A DNA stretch of 14,236 bases from Bacillota bacterium (lineage in GTDB: Bacteria; Bacillota; Clostridia; Christensenellales; Aristaeellaceae), in the NCBI GenBank assembly GCA_023411175.1, contig JAEYPB010000014.1, positions 1 to 14,236 of the forward strand, read 5' to 3'. The notes below the pieces were generated by a model. That model saw only the letters and a list, made by a program, of their open reading frames with translations, was not told the origin of the DNA and ran no database searches. A program made the translations under genes and the position numbers. Every line of letters begins with the position of its first letter. Positions within the stretch are counted from its first letter, which is position 1. Shown here one piece after another: positions 1-7,280 of this stretch.

Positions 1-1283
1 CGCTTGCGCTGCTTCTGGTCATGCCCGCAGGCATTGCCCTTGCGGAACAGCCCGTCACCCTCAAGGTGGACGTGCAGCCCTTCGCCTCGCCCCAGACGCT
101 GCCGCGGATCGGTGAGCTGATTGCGGAGTTTGAGCAGGCGAACAACATCAAGGTCGAGCTGACCGTTTCCGTCAATGACGACCCCTACCGTGTCAAGCTG
201 CTTCAGGACATCGCTGCGGGCAACATGGCGGACGTCGCCTTCTGCGACGGCTCCTGGCTGCCCGAGTTCGACGCGATCGGTGCGCTGGTTCCGCTGGACA
301 AGTGGTTCACGACCGAGCTGCAGAGCAAGTTCCTGGATTTCGCCATCGAGGGCGCTACGCTGGGCGACCAGGTGAAGGCGATCTGGTTCCACACCGGATC
401 TTCCGGACTGTACTACCGCAAGGACCTTCTGAAGGAAGCGGGCTATGAAAACCCGCCGAAGACCTGGAGTGAACTGCAGGAAATCGCCAAGAAGTTGACC
501 GTCGACACCAATGGGGACGGCATCATCGACCGCTACGGCTTCTCCTATCCCGGTTCGAAACACGTCGTCACCACGTTTACGATGTACCCCTTTTTCTGGG
601 GCAACGTGGGCTCGGAGATGACGCGCGACGGCAAGGTTTCCTTTGGCGAAGGCGCTGACAAAGAGGCGATGGTGAAGACGGTCAATTACCTTGAAGGCCT
701 GATCAAGGACGGCTCGACCGACCCGAACGCCCCGGCCCTCAGCTTTATCGAAATTGAGAGCAACTACATCGCCGACCAGTGCGCCATGGCGATCCTCGGC
801 GGCTGGCAGCACGCCTCCATCCGCGCGAATGCGGGCGACGAGTTCGCGGAGAACACGGGCGTCGCGCCGATCCCCTATCCGGACGAGAACGGTGCGCCGG
901 TTGCCTGCGCGGGCGGCTGGACGATGGCGATGTTCACCAAAGACGAAGCCAAGCAGGATGCGGCTTGGAAGTTCATGGAGTTCTGGACGACGAACCGGGA
1001 ACTCCAGACCGTGCTGACCAAGAGCGGCCAGATGTCCACGCTCAAGGAAGTCTACGAGCAGGACGATATCAAGTCCGACAGCGTTGCGATGTCCTTCTTC
1101 GACATCCTCGCCAACGGCAAGACGAGGGACGCGGTTGCCTACCAGGGCATCATGGATCTCGAATTCCAGGAGATCCTGCAGGGCGCTGCCTCGCTGGAAG
1201 AGGATGTCGACGGGTTGGTTGCCGAGGCGGCGGAGAACACCATCGCCAAGGCGCAAGAGGCGAAGGTTTATCCCGAAGGCTGA
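1..1283 (+). CDS. Sugar ABC transporter substrate-binding protein, family 1 (5' end missing)
   Basis: Extracellular solute-binding protein of the CUT1 (oligosaccharide) class, expected to capture sugar outside the membrane and deliver it to the two permeases downstream. The reading frame enters open at base 3, so the true start is upstream. The first visible residues, LALLLVMPAGIALA followed by EQP, are the hydrophobic core and an ALA signal-peptidase I-like site of a Sec signal peptide. No lipobox cysteine is visible, and the first Cys is about 75 residues after the Met at base 21. That Met lies inside the signal peptide and is not the start. Family features include a DTNGDGIIDRYGF segment (about residues 162-174 from that Met), common in these proteins, and a C-terminal AGGWTMAMF...AAWKFMEFW region typical of the fold. 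The visible length of about 426 residues fits the family. It is the first visible gene of a glycan operon. The substrate cannot be deduced from sequence alone. Confidence 0.93.
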   Translation, partial: LALLLVMPAGIALAEQPVTLKVDVQPFASPQTLPRIGELIAEFEQANNIKVELTVSVNDDPYRVKLLQDIAAGNMADVAFCDGSWLPEFDAIGALVPLDKWFTTELQSKFLDFAIEGATLGDQVKAIWFHTGSSGLYYRKDLLKEAGYENPPKTWSELQEIAKKLTVDTNGDGIIDRYGFSYPGSKHVVTTFTMYPFFWGNVGSEMTRDGKVSFGEGADKEAMVKTVNYLEGLIKDGSTDPNAPALSFIEIESNYIADQCAMAILGGWQHASIRANAGDEFAENTGVAPIPYPDENGAPVACAGGWTMAMFTKDEAKQDAAWKFMEFWTTNRELQTVLTKSGQMSTLKEVYEQDDIKSDSVAMSFFDILANGKTRDAVAYQGIMDLEFQEILQGAASLEEDVDGLVAEAAENTIAKAQEAKVYPEG

Positions 1284-1295
1284 CGAAAAACCCAA

Positions 1296-1325
1296 GCAGG
1301 GGCGAAGGAGGGCCTTCGCCCCTGC
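1296..1325 (+). promoter_or_regulatory. Perfect 13-bp intercistronic hairpin between binding protein and permease genes
   Basis: GCAGGGGCGAAGG (1296-1308) is the exact reverse complement of 1313-1325, leaving a 4-base loop AGGG. The stem is very GC-rich and begins 12 bases after the stop codon of the binding-protein gene. No T-run follows (the next bases are CCATTCCCC), so it does not look like a complete rho-independent terminator. Inference: it protects the 3' end of the binding-protein mRNA or partly attenuates transcription. Either would yield more binding protein than permease, as known for malE-malF-type junctions. Confidence 0.75.
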
Positions 1326-1336
1326 CCATTCCCCAT

Positions 1337-1354
1337 AAGGAGTGATCATGTGTG
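1337..1354 (+). promoter_or_regulatory. Ribosome binding site deciding a GTG start for the first permease
   Basis: AAGGAG at 1337-1342 lies 9 bases before GTG at 1352, the start of the permease frame. An ATG at 1348, 5 bases after the same AAGGAG, is in another frame. It would give only a 55-codon peptide ending at 1515, inside the permease gene. The GTG is chosen because it opens directly onto the membrane protein. Confidence 0.65.
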
Positions 1355-2236
1355 AGACCCGGTACGAAAAAGAACAGGTTGTTTTTGCTGTTTATACTGC
1401 CAGCGCTCCTTTGGGTTGTTTCGTTTACGATTTACCCGTTTTTCTACAGCATCTATATATCGTTGACGGATATGTCGATGATGCGTCCGCAAAGTACGGA
1501 TTTTATATGGCTTGAAAACTACAGGCAGCTGTTTCAAAACAAGGACTTTCTTAAAAGCGTTCAAACGTCGCTTGTATTTACCAGCTGGGTCGTGCTGTTC
1601 CAGTTTTTGTTCGGGTTCCTGCTGGCGCTGTTGATGGCGAACAAGCGCAGGCTGGTTTCGGTCGTTCGGATGTCGGTCATGCTGCCCTGGGTGCTGCCGC
1701 CCATCGCGCTGGCGCTGATCTGGGCATGGGTTTTGAAGGCCGGCAACACCGGCCTGGTGAACAGCGTGCTGATCAACTTTGGCGTGCAGCCGGTGCAATG
1801 GTTTGGCACGCAATACGCAATGTTCTCGGTGATTCTGATCACGGTTTGGACGGGCGTTCCGCTCTCGTTCATGCTGGAGATGGCAAGCCTGCAAAAAATC
1901 CCGGAAGAGCTGCACGAAGCTGCCTCCGTCGACGGAGCCAACCCGCTGCAGCGCCTGTTCCACATCATCCTTCCGCTGATGAAGGATACGTTCCGCATCA
2001 ATTTGATTATGATTACCATCGCCTCGATCGGCTATTTCGACATCATCTACGCGATCACGCAGGGCGGTCCGCGCGGCCGGACCGAGGTGTTGCCGATGCT
2101 GATGTACAACGTGGCATTCAAATCCCACAGCATGGGCAAGGGTTCGGCGATTGCGGTCGTGATGCTGATCATGAGCACGGTCTACACGCTCGCATATCTT
2201 CTTATATTTCGGGAAAAGCGGGGTGAACAGCTGTGA
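1352..2236 (+). CDS. CUT1 sugar ABC transporter permease, MalF/UgpA-like
   Basis: Integral membrane subunit of the sugar importer, 294 residues, expected to form a heterodimeric channel with the next gene product. Hydrophobic stretches at about residues 9-31, 74-97, 104-127, 154-176, 213-235 and 264-286 indicate six membrane helices, usual for this class. The EAA cytoplasmic loop that docks the ATPase is seen as EELHEAASVDGA (about 185-196, with the conserved Gly at 195). The start is a GTG with AAGGAG 9 bases upstream, and a nearer ATG is out of frame. The stop overlaps the start of the second permease by 4 bases (GTGA), so translation is probably coupled. The first 70 or so codons look richer in A and T than the genes on either side, which is common for membrane proteins. 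No dedicated ATPase gene is present in the window for this transporter. Confidence 0.95.
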   Translation: MRPGTKKNRLFLLFILPALLWVVSFTIYPFFYSIYISLTDMSMMRPQSTDFIWLENYRQLFQNKDFLKSVQTSLVFTSWVVLFQFLFGFLLALLMANKRRLVSVVRMSVMLPWVLPPIALALIWAWVLKAGNTGLVNSVLINFGVQPVQWFGTQYAMFSVILITVWTGVPLSFMLEMASLQKIPEELHEAASVDGANPLQRLFHIILPLMKDTFRINLIMITIASIGYFDIIYAITQGGPRGRTEVLPMLMYNVAFKSHSMGKGSAIAVVMLIMSTVYTLAYLLIFREKRGEQL

Positions 2237-3066
2237 AGGCGCGAAAGATCGCATCAAACACCGTCATTTATCTTCTGTATGCGCTGACATTTATAACCTT
2301 CGCGATCCCGATCTACTGGGCGTTCGTCACCAGCATCAAGCAGCCGACGGAGCTGTTTGCAAACCCGCCGGTCTGGTTCACGCTCCATCCGACGATCGAG
2401 CACTACATCACCGTCGTCCAGCAATCCAAGCTGGTTCAGGGCTTTTCCAATTCGCTGGTGTTGAGCCTGGCGACGACCATCATAACCACCGTCCTCGCGA
2501 CGTTTGCCGCCTACGGATTTTCGCGCTATGAGTTCCGGGGCAAGGATTCGGTGCTGAACGTGCTGCTGGTCACCCGCATGCTGCCCGCGGCGATTCTGAT
2601 GATTCCGCTGTATTCGATGCTAAACTCGCTGCATATGTTGAATACCCGCCAAGGGCTGATCTTTGTCTATACGTCCATCAACATCCCGTTCTCGGTGTGG
2701 ATACTCAAGACGTTCTTTGATTCCATTCCCGTATCGCTGGATGAGGCGGCGATGATCGACGGCTGCAACATGTGGCAGGCGTTTTGGCAGGTGATCATGC
2801 CGCTGGTGAAGCCGGGCATCGTTGCTTCGGCGGTGCTTGCGTTCTTCTCGTGCTGGAATGAGTTCCTGCTGGCGCTGGTACTGACCTCCACAAACGACGT
2901 GCAGCCGCTTTCGATTGTGCTCCGCGGGCTTATGAGCGAGCAGGGGGTCAAGTGGGGCATGATGATGGCCGGCGGCTGCCTCGCGATTTTCCCGCCCGCG
3001 CTGTTTTTCATTATTTTCCAAAAGCATTTTATTGTCGGCATCACAGGCGGCGCCGTGAAAGGATGA
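2233..3066 (+). CDS. CUT1 sugar ABC transporter permease, MalG/UgpE-like
   Basis: Second membrane subunit of the sugar importer, 277 residues. Predicted helices lie at about residues 10-32, 71-95, 108-130, 140-160, 193-215 and 244-266. The EAA loop is well conserved: SLDEAAMIDGCNMWQAFW, with EAA at 171-173 and Gly at 177, followed by the MPLVKPG segment typical of MalG-type proteins. Translation starts at a GTG that overlaps the stop of the preceding permease by 4 bases, so coupled expression is likely. The GH31 gene begins 7 bases after its stop. Together with the binding protein and first permease this makes a complete CUT1 importer except for the ATPase. In Firmicutes such orphan transporters usually borrow a shared MsmX/UgpC-type ATPase encoded elsewhere. 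The RbsA-like ATPase at 13433 is of the CUT2 class and is not expected to serve it. Confidence 0.95.
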   Translation: MKARKIASNTVIYLLYALTFITFAIPIYWAFVTSIKQPTELFANPPVWFTLHPTIEHYITVVQQSKLVQGFSNSLVLSLATTIITTVLATFAAYGFSRYEFRGKDSVLNVLLVTRMLPAAILMIPLYSMLNSLHMLNTRQGLIFVYTSINIPFSVWILKTFFDSIPVSLDEAAMIDGCNMWQAFWQVIMPLVKPGIVASAVLAFFSCWNEFLLALVLTSTNDVQPLSIVLRGLMSEQGVKWGMMMAGGCLAIFPPALFFIIFQKHFIVGITGGAVKG

Positions 3067-3073
3067 TATTTAA

Positions 3074-5077
3074 ATGAAGGGAATCGTCAAGACGGAGGGT
3101 TCGCGCCTTGTCTGGCGCTATGATGATGAGCTCATCTGGATTGAGCCGTGGGGCGAAAACAGCCTGCGCGTGCGCGTCACCAGAATGGGCAAGATGCCTG
3201 AAAAGGACTGGGCGCTCATCGAGCAGCCCGATCAGGCGGCGCAATGCACAGTCACCGACGGCGAAGCGCGCATCCAAAATGGACAGCTGATCGCCATCAT
3301 CAACCACGTGGGCGTGCTGCGCTTTGAAAAGCCGGACGGAACGGTGCTTCTGAAAGAGCGGTGGCAGGATCGTCAGGACGCGCAAAAGCGCATGTCGCTG
3401 CTTACCGCCGCGCGGGAAATGAAGCCGATCCACGGCGGGAAATACCGCCTGTCGATGACCTTCGAAGCCAATGATGGCGAGAAGATATTTGGCATGGGAC
3501 AATACCAGATCCCTGAGCACGACTTGAAGGGCTGCGAGCTGGAGCTGGCGCAGCGCAACTCCCAGGTCTCCATCCCGTTCTATCAATCAAGCCTCGGGTA
3601 CGGCTTTCTGTGGCACAACCCGGCGGTCGGCCGCGCGGTGTTCGCGCGCAATCACACCCGTTTCACGTCCGAAGTCGGCGATGTGATCGATTACTGGGTC
3701 ACGGCGGGCGATACGCCGCGCGAAATCCATCGCCAGTACATGCAGGTCACCGGCCTTCCCAGCGCCTTTCCCGACTGGGCGATCGGACTTTGGCAGAGCA
3801 AACTGCGCTACAGGACGCAGGATCAGCTCATGCAGGTTGCGCGGGATTATAAAAGGCGCGGCATTCCGCTGTCGGTCATCGTATGCGACTTTTTCCACTG
3901 GCCGACACAGGGTGACTGGTGCTTTGACGAAAAGGACTGGCCCGATCCCAGGGCCATGGTCGACGAGCTGCGCGAATTGGGCATTGAGCTGATGGTTTCC
4001 ATCTGGACGACCGTCGATCCAAGGAGCGATTCCTACGCCGAGATGAAGCGGGCCGGGTATCTGGTGCGCACCGATACGGGCGTCCGGACCCAGATGGTTT
4101 GCCTCGGTTCGGACGTATTCTACGATCCGACCAACCCCGACGCGCGAGAGTTCCTGTTTGAGAAGGTCAAGCAGAACTACATGAAATACGGAATCAAGCT
4201 GTTCTGGCTGGATGTCGCCGAGCCGGAATACACCACCTATGACTTTGAGAATTATCGCTACCACATCGGTACCTGCCTTGAAACGGCCGGCATGTACCCG
4301 CGCTGCTATGGGCAGGGCTTCTACGAAGGCCTGCGCGCGGAGGGCGTCGAGGCGCCGATCACGCTGGCGCGAAGCTTCTGGGTGGGCGCCGCCCGTTATG
4401 GCATGATTCTGTGGTCGGGCGACATTCATTCGCGCTTCGAAGTCCTGAGGAACCAGTTCACGGCGGGCTTGAACGCGTCCATGGCCGGCGTCTCCTGGTG
4501 GACGACCGACATCGGCGGCTTCTATGGCGGCGACCCGGACACCCCGTATTTCCGGGAGCTGATGGTGCGCTGGTTTCAGTACGGCGCATTCTGCCCGGTG
4601 TTCCGCCTGCACGGCTGGCGCATGCCCACCGGCGAGGATACCGAGAAGATCGATACCGGGCTTTTTGACTTTGACACCTGCGGCGACGGTGAAATCTGGT
4701 CCTTTGGCGAAGAAGCCTATGGCATCATGAAGGACCTCGTGATGCTGCGCCGGAAGCTGACGCCCTATCTGCGAGGGTGCTTTGACCGGGCGAGCGCCGA
4801 GGGCGAGCCGATCATGCGCCCGCTGTTCTACGATTTCCCCGGGGATGAACCTTGCTGGACGGCGCCCTTCCAGATGATGCTGGGCGAAGACCTTCTGATC
4901 GCGCCCGTGCTCTTTGAGGGTATGACCCAGCGCAGCGTCTATCTCCCGGCCGGAAGGACGTGGGTATCGCTCGAGGGCGAGGAGTATGCGGGCGGGATTT
5001 CGATCGACGTGGACGCACCCATCGACGTTATCCCCGTATTCTTCGCCAAAGGCTCCATGATCGAAGCGCTGCTGTAA
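3074..5077 (+). CDS. Glycoside hydrolase family 31, putative alpha-xylosidase or alpha-glucosidase
   Basis: Retaining alpha-glycosidase of 667 residues, predicted cytoplasmic because no signal peptide is seen. It probably removes an alpha-linked sugar from the non-reducing end of the imported glycan. An N-terminal beta-sandwich covers about residues 1-230. The (beta/alpha)8 barrel begins near PDWAIGLWQSKLRYRTQD (233-250). The candidate nucleophile is Asp380 in FWLDVAEPEYTTYDF and the candidate acid/base is Asp450 in LWSGDIHSRFE. Asp272 (VCDFFHW) and the RLHGWRMP segment (511-518) fit sugar-binding positions of the family. The WLD-x-AEPE form of the nucleophile motif resembles bacterial alpha-xylosidase-like members rather than the sulfoquinovosidase (ADFGE) type. 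The substrate is therefore only a guess. The ATG is preceded by AAAGGA inside the end of the permease gene. The next gene follows after 12 bases with a strong RBS. Confidence 0.93.
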   Translation: MKGIVKTEGSRLVWRYDDELIWIEPWGENSLRVRVTRMGKMPEKDWALIEQPDQAAQCTVTDGEARIQNGQLIAIINHVGVLRFEKPDGTVLLKERWQDRQDAQKRMSLLTAAREMKPIHGGKYRLSMTFEANDGEKIFGMGQYQIPEHDLKGCELELAQRNSQVSIPFYQSSLGYGFLWHNPAVGRAVFARNHTRFTSEVGDVIDYWVTAGDTPREIHRQYMQVTGLPSAFPDWAIGLWQSKLRYRTQDQLMQVARDYKRRGIPLSVIVCDFFHWPTQGDWCFDEKDWPDPRAMVDELRELGIELMVSIWTTVDPRSDSYAEMKRAGYLVRTDTGVRTQMVCLGSDVFYDPTNPDAREFLFEKVKQNYMKYGIKLFWLDVAEPEYTTYDFENYRYHIGTCLETAGMYPRCYGQGFYEGLRAEGVEAPITLARSFWVGAARYGMILWSGDIHSRFEVLRNQFTAGLNASMAGVSWWTTDIGGFYGGDPDTPYFRELMVRWFQYGAFCPVFRLHGWRMPTGEDTEKIDTGLFDFDTCGDGEIWSFGEEAYGIMKDLVMLRRKLTPYLRGCFDRASAEGEPIMRPLFYDFPGDEPCWTAPFQMMLGEDLLIAPVLFEGMTQRSVYLPAGRTWVSLEGEEYAGGISIDVDAPIDVIPVFFAKGSMIEALL

Positions 5078-5089
5078 GGAGGGGTCTCC

Positions 5090-6169
5090 ATGAGGTTTAA
5101 GCCCGATATTGAAAGGGTGCGTGAAAGGCTTGCCGCCTTCTGGGCGATGGAGATGGCGGACCGCGCGCTGATCAGCGTCGTCGCGCCGAAAGTGCGCGGC
5201 GCGCACATTTCGCAGTTTCACAACCCCGAGGACCTGACGGGAGACAAAGAGGCGCTCAACCGCTACTGGGAGGACCCCGAGACCATCCGCAAAAACAATA
5301 TCGAGCGGCTGGAGCGCACATTCCTCGGCGGCGAATCGCTGCCGTCGATCTTTCAGAACTATGGAACCAGCGGACACTGCAATTACTTTGGCGCGAAGCC
5401 GAAATACGGAAACGACACCATCTGGTTTGACCACACCCTTGAAAGCCTGGAGGACATCGACGGCGCGTACACCGAAGAACTGCTGGAAAAGCATCTTCAC
5501 ATCGCGCGGTATCTGACCGAGCGGGCGGGCGACCAGTATTTTGTCGCCATGCCCGACAGCACCGGCACCATGGACGCGCTCGGACACCTGTACGGAACAG
5601 AAAACGTGCTGATGGATATGATCTCCGATCCAGAGGCCGTACTGCACGCGATCGAAGTGGTCAACGACGGCTGGATCAAGACGAATGAGATGTTCCATCA
5701 GATCAGCAGCGGCGTGAACCGGGGCGGCTGCCATGCGTGGATGCACCTGCTCGCGCCCGGGCGAATTCAGCATCTCCAATGCGACATGTCCGTCATGTTC
5801 TCAAAGGAGATGTATGAACGCTTTGCCATGCCCGAACTGATCCGGCAGATGGAGTGGTGCGAGTACCCGATTTATCACTTTGACGGCGTAGAGCAGGTCA
5901 GGCATCTTGATCTGCTCCTGAGCCTCGACAAGCTCAAGGGCATCCAATGGACGGCGGTTGCCGGGCAGCCTTCCGCGTCGCACTATCTGGATATCCTCCG
6001 GCGCATCCAAAGCGCCGGAAAGCGGCTGATCGTCATGGCGCCGCCAACGGACGTCAAGCCGCTTCTTGAGGGGCTGAGCGCCAAGGGCCTCTATATTCAC
6101 ACCCAGACCGACAGCATGGAAGAAGCGCAGGATCTGATCCGACTGACCGAACAGCTCAGCAAGGAGTAA
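5090..6169 (+). CDS. URO-D superfamily protein (corrinoid-methyltransferase-like), HFDG subtype
   Basis: Soluble protein of 359 residues that I assign to the uroporphyrinogen decarboxylase/MtaA-MtbA-CmuA superfamily from overall pattern. Such proteins are often annotated 'URO-D family' or 'trimethylamine corrinoid protein 2'. Where zinc-dependent MtbA-type enzymes carry H-x-C-G, this protein has YHFDGVEQVRHLD (H263, D265, G266; about 262-274). It has no C-terminal cysteine ligand: the last strand reads GLYIHTQTDSMEEAQDL. As I recall the subfamily, the H-x-D-G form is characteristic of it, so this may be a natural variant and not decay. A role in haem synthesis is unlikely, since the neighbours are sugar genes. 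The reaction is unknown, and methyl transfer involving a corrinoid is the family-based guess. The start is ATG with AAGGAGG (5076-5082) seven bases upstream. The next gene begins 4 bases after its stop. Confidence 0.85.
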   Translation: MRFKPDIERVRERLAAFWAMEMADRALISVVAPKVRGAHISQFHNPEDLTGDKEALNRYWEDPETIRKNNIERLERTFLGGESLPSIFQNYGTSGHCNYFGAKPKYGNDTIWFDHTLESLEDIDGAYTEELLEKHLHIARYLTERAGDQYFVAMPDSTGTMDALGHLYGTENVLMDMISDPEAVLHAIEVVNDGWIKTNEMFHQISSGVNRGGCHAWMHLLAPGRIQHLQCDMSVMFSKEMYERFAMPELIRQMEWCEYPIYHFDGVEQVRHLDLLLSLDKLKGIQWTAVAGQPSASHYLDILRRIQSAGKRLIVMAPPTDVKPLLEGLSAKGLYIHTQTDSMEEAQDLIRLTEQLSKE

Positions 6170-6173
6170 GACT

Positions 6174-7268
6174 ATGACGAGCAAAGAGCGTATGCTGTGC
6201 GCCATCCGCCGCGAAAAGCCCGACCGCCTGCCGGTCACCATCCACCAGTGGCAGCCGTATCACCTGAATACCTTCATGGGCGGCATGACCGACATCGAGG
6301 CGTTCAAAGCCGTGGGCCTGGATGCGTCGATCAATTACTATGAAACGATCGACGAGCCGTGCGCCGATTGGCGCGTGGCGGCGCGCGTCGAAAAGGGCGC
6401 GGAGTACGATGTCACCCATTATACGATCACCACGCCCGACGGCACGCTCACCACATCCGAAGGCAAAAACAACATGACCACCTGGGTGATGGAGCCCATC
6501 GTGAAGAAGCCGGAGGACATCCGCCTCATTGGGAAATATCGCCCGGTACCGCGCTTCAACCGCGAGGGCGCCTTCAAGGTTTATGAAGCGCTGAAAGACG
6601 GCGGCATCCTGCGCACGTTCCTCTACGGCAAGCAGGGCGGATGCTGGCAGGACGCCTGCGAGCTGTTTGGCATGGAAAACCTGATTTACGCCGCCTACGA
6701 CGATCCCGACTGGGTGCACGAGTTTCTTTCAATCCTGCTTGAACAGAAGCTGCGCTACATCGAGGACAACCTGAAAGGGCTTCCGTTCGATCTCGTGGAA
6801 ACGGGCGGCGGCGCCTCCAGCAATACGGTGATTTCCCCCACGCTGCACAGGGAGTTTTGCCTTCCCTACGACAGGAAGGAACATGACGCGCTGCATGATC
6901 TGGGCTTCCGGGTGGTGTATCACACCTGCGGCGGCATGACGAAAATTCTAGACTCAATCGTCGAAAACCACTGCGATGCGTCCGAAACGCTTTCGCCTCC
7001 CGGGGTCGGCGGCGACATCGGAACCGATGAGGAGGCGCGCAGGGTCCATGCGGCGCTGCACCCTCACGTCGCGCTGATCGGCGGAATGGATCAGTTTAAC
7101 ATCCTGGGCAAAGGCACGCAGGCCGGCATTGAGCGCGAGGTTGAGCGGTTGTTTGAACTCTATGGGCGGGACGGAGGCTACATCTGCTCTGCGTCCGATC
7201 ATTTCTTTGATGTACCCGTGGAGAACTTGCGCCATTTCGCCGGCGCGGCCGCGGGTTGCCGCTATTGA
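6174..7268 (+). CDS. URO-D superfamily protein, MtaA/MtbA/CmuA-like, with H-x-C...C zinc-type motif
   Basis: Soluble protein of 364 residues, the one of the three that most resembles cobalamin-dependent methyltransferases (methylcobamide:CoM methyltransferase type). The N-terminus MTSKERMLCAIRREKPDRLP is the classic opening of URO-D/MtaA proteins (R-x-x-x-A-x-x-x-x-x-P-D-R-x-P). A candidate zinc site is VVYHTCGGMTKIL, with His250 and Cys252, plus Cys338 in GGYICSASDHFF. MtbA-type enzymes use the same H-x-C...C arrangement with a comparable spacing. Thiol activation for methyl transfer from or to a corrinoid is known for the family, and its use here is inferred. The RBS AAGGAG (6161-6166) sits inside the last codons of the preceding gene, only 4 bases separate the two genes, and coupling is likely. 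No corrinoid-binding protein is encoded in the window, so a partner would have to come from elsewhere. Confidence 0.88.
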   Translation: MTSKERMLCAIRREKPDRLPVTIHQWQPYHLNTFMGGMTDIEAFKAVGLDASINYYETIDEPCADWRVAARVEKGAEYDVTHYTITTPDGTLTTSEGKNNMTTWVMEPIVKKPEDIRLIGKYRPVPRFNREGAFKVYEALKDGGILRTFLYGKQGGCWQDACELFGMENLIYAAYDDPDWVHEFLSILLEQKLRYIEDNLKGLPFDLVETGGGASSNTVISPTLHREFCLPYDRKEHDALHDLGFRVVYHTCGGMTKILDSIVENHCDASETLSPPGVGGDIGTDEEARRVHAALHPHVALIGGMDQFNILGKGTQAGIEREVERLFELYGRDGGYICSASDHFFDVPVENLRHFAGAAAGCRY

Positions 7269-7280
7269 GGGAGGGTTACG

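Noticed and set aside
3587..5779. A 730-codon open frame on the minus strand across the GH31 and first URO-D genes
   Set aside because: It is the antisense shadow of two well-supported genes in GC-rich DNA and has no recognisable domains.
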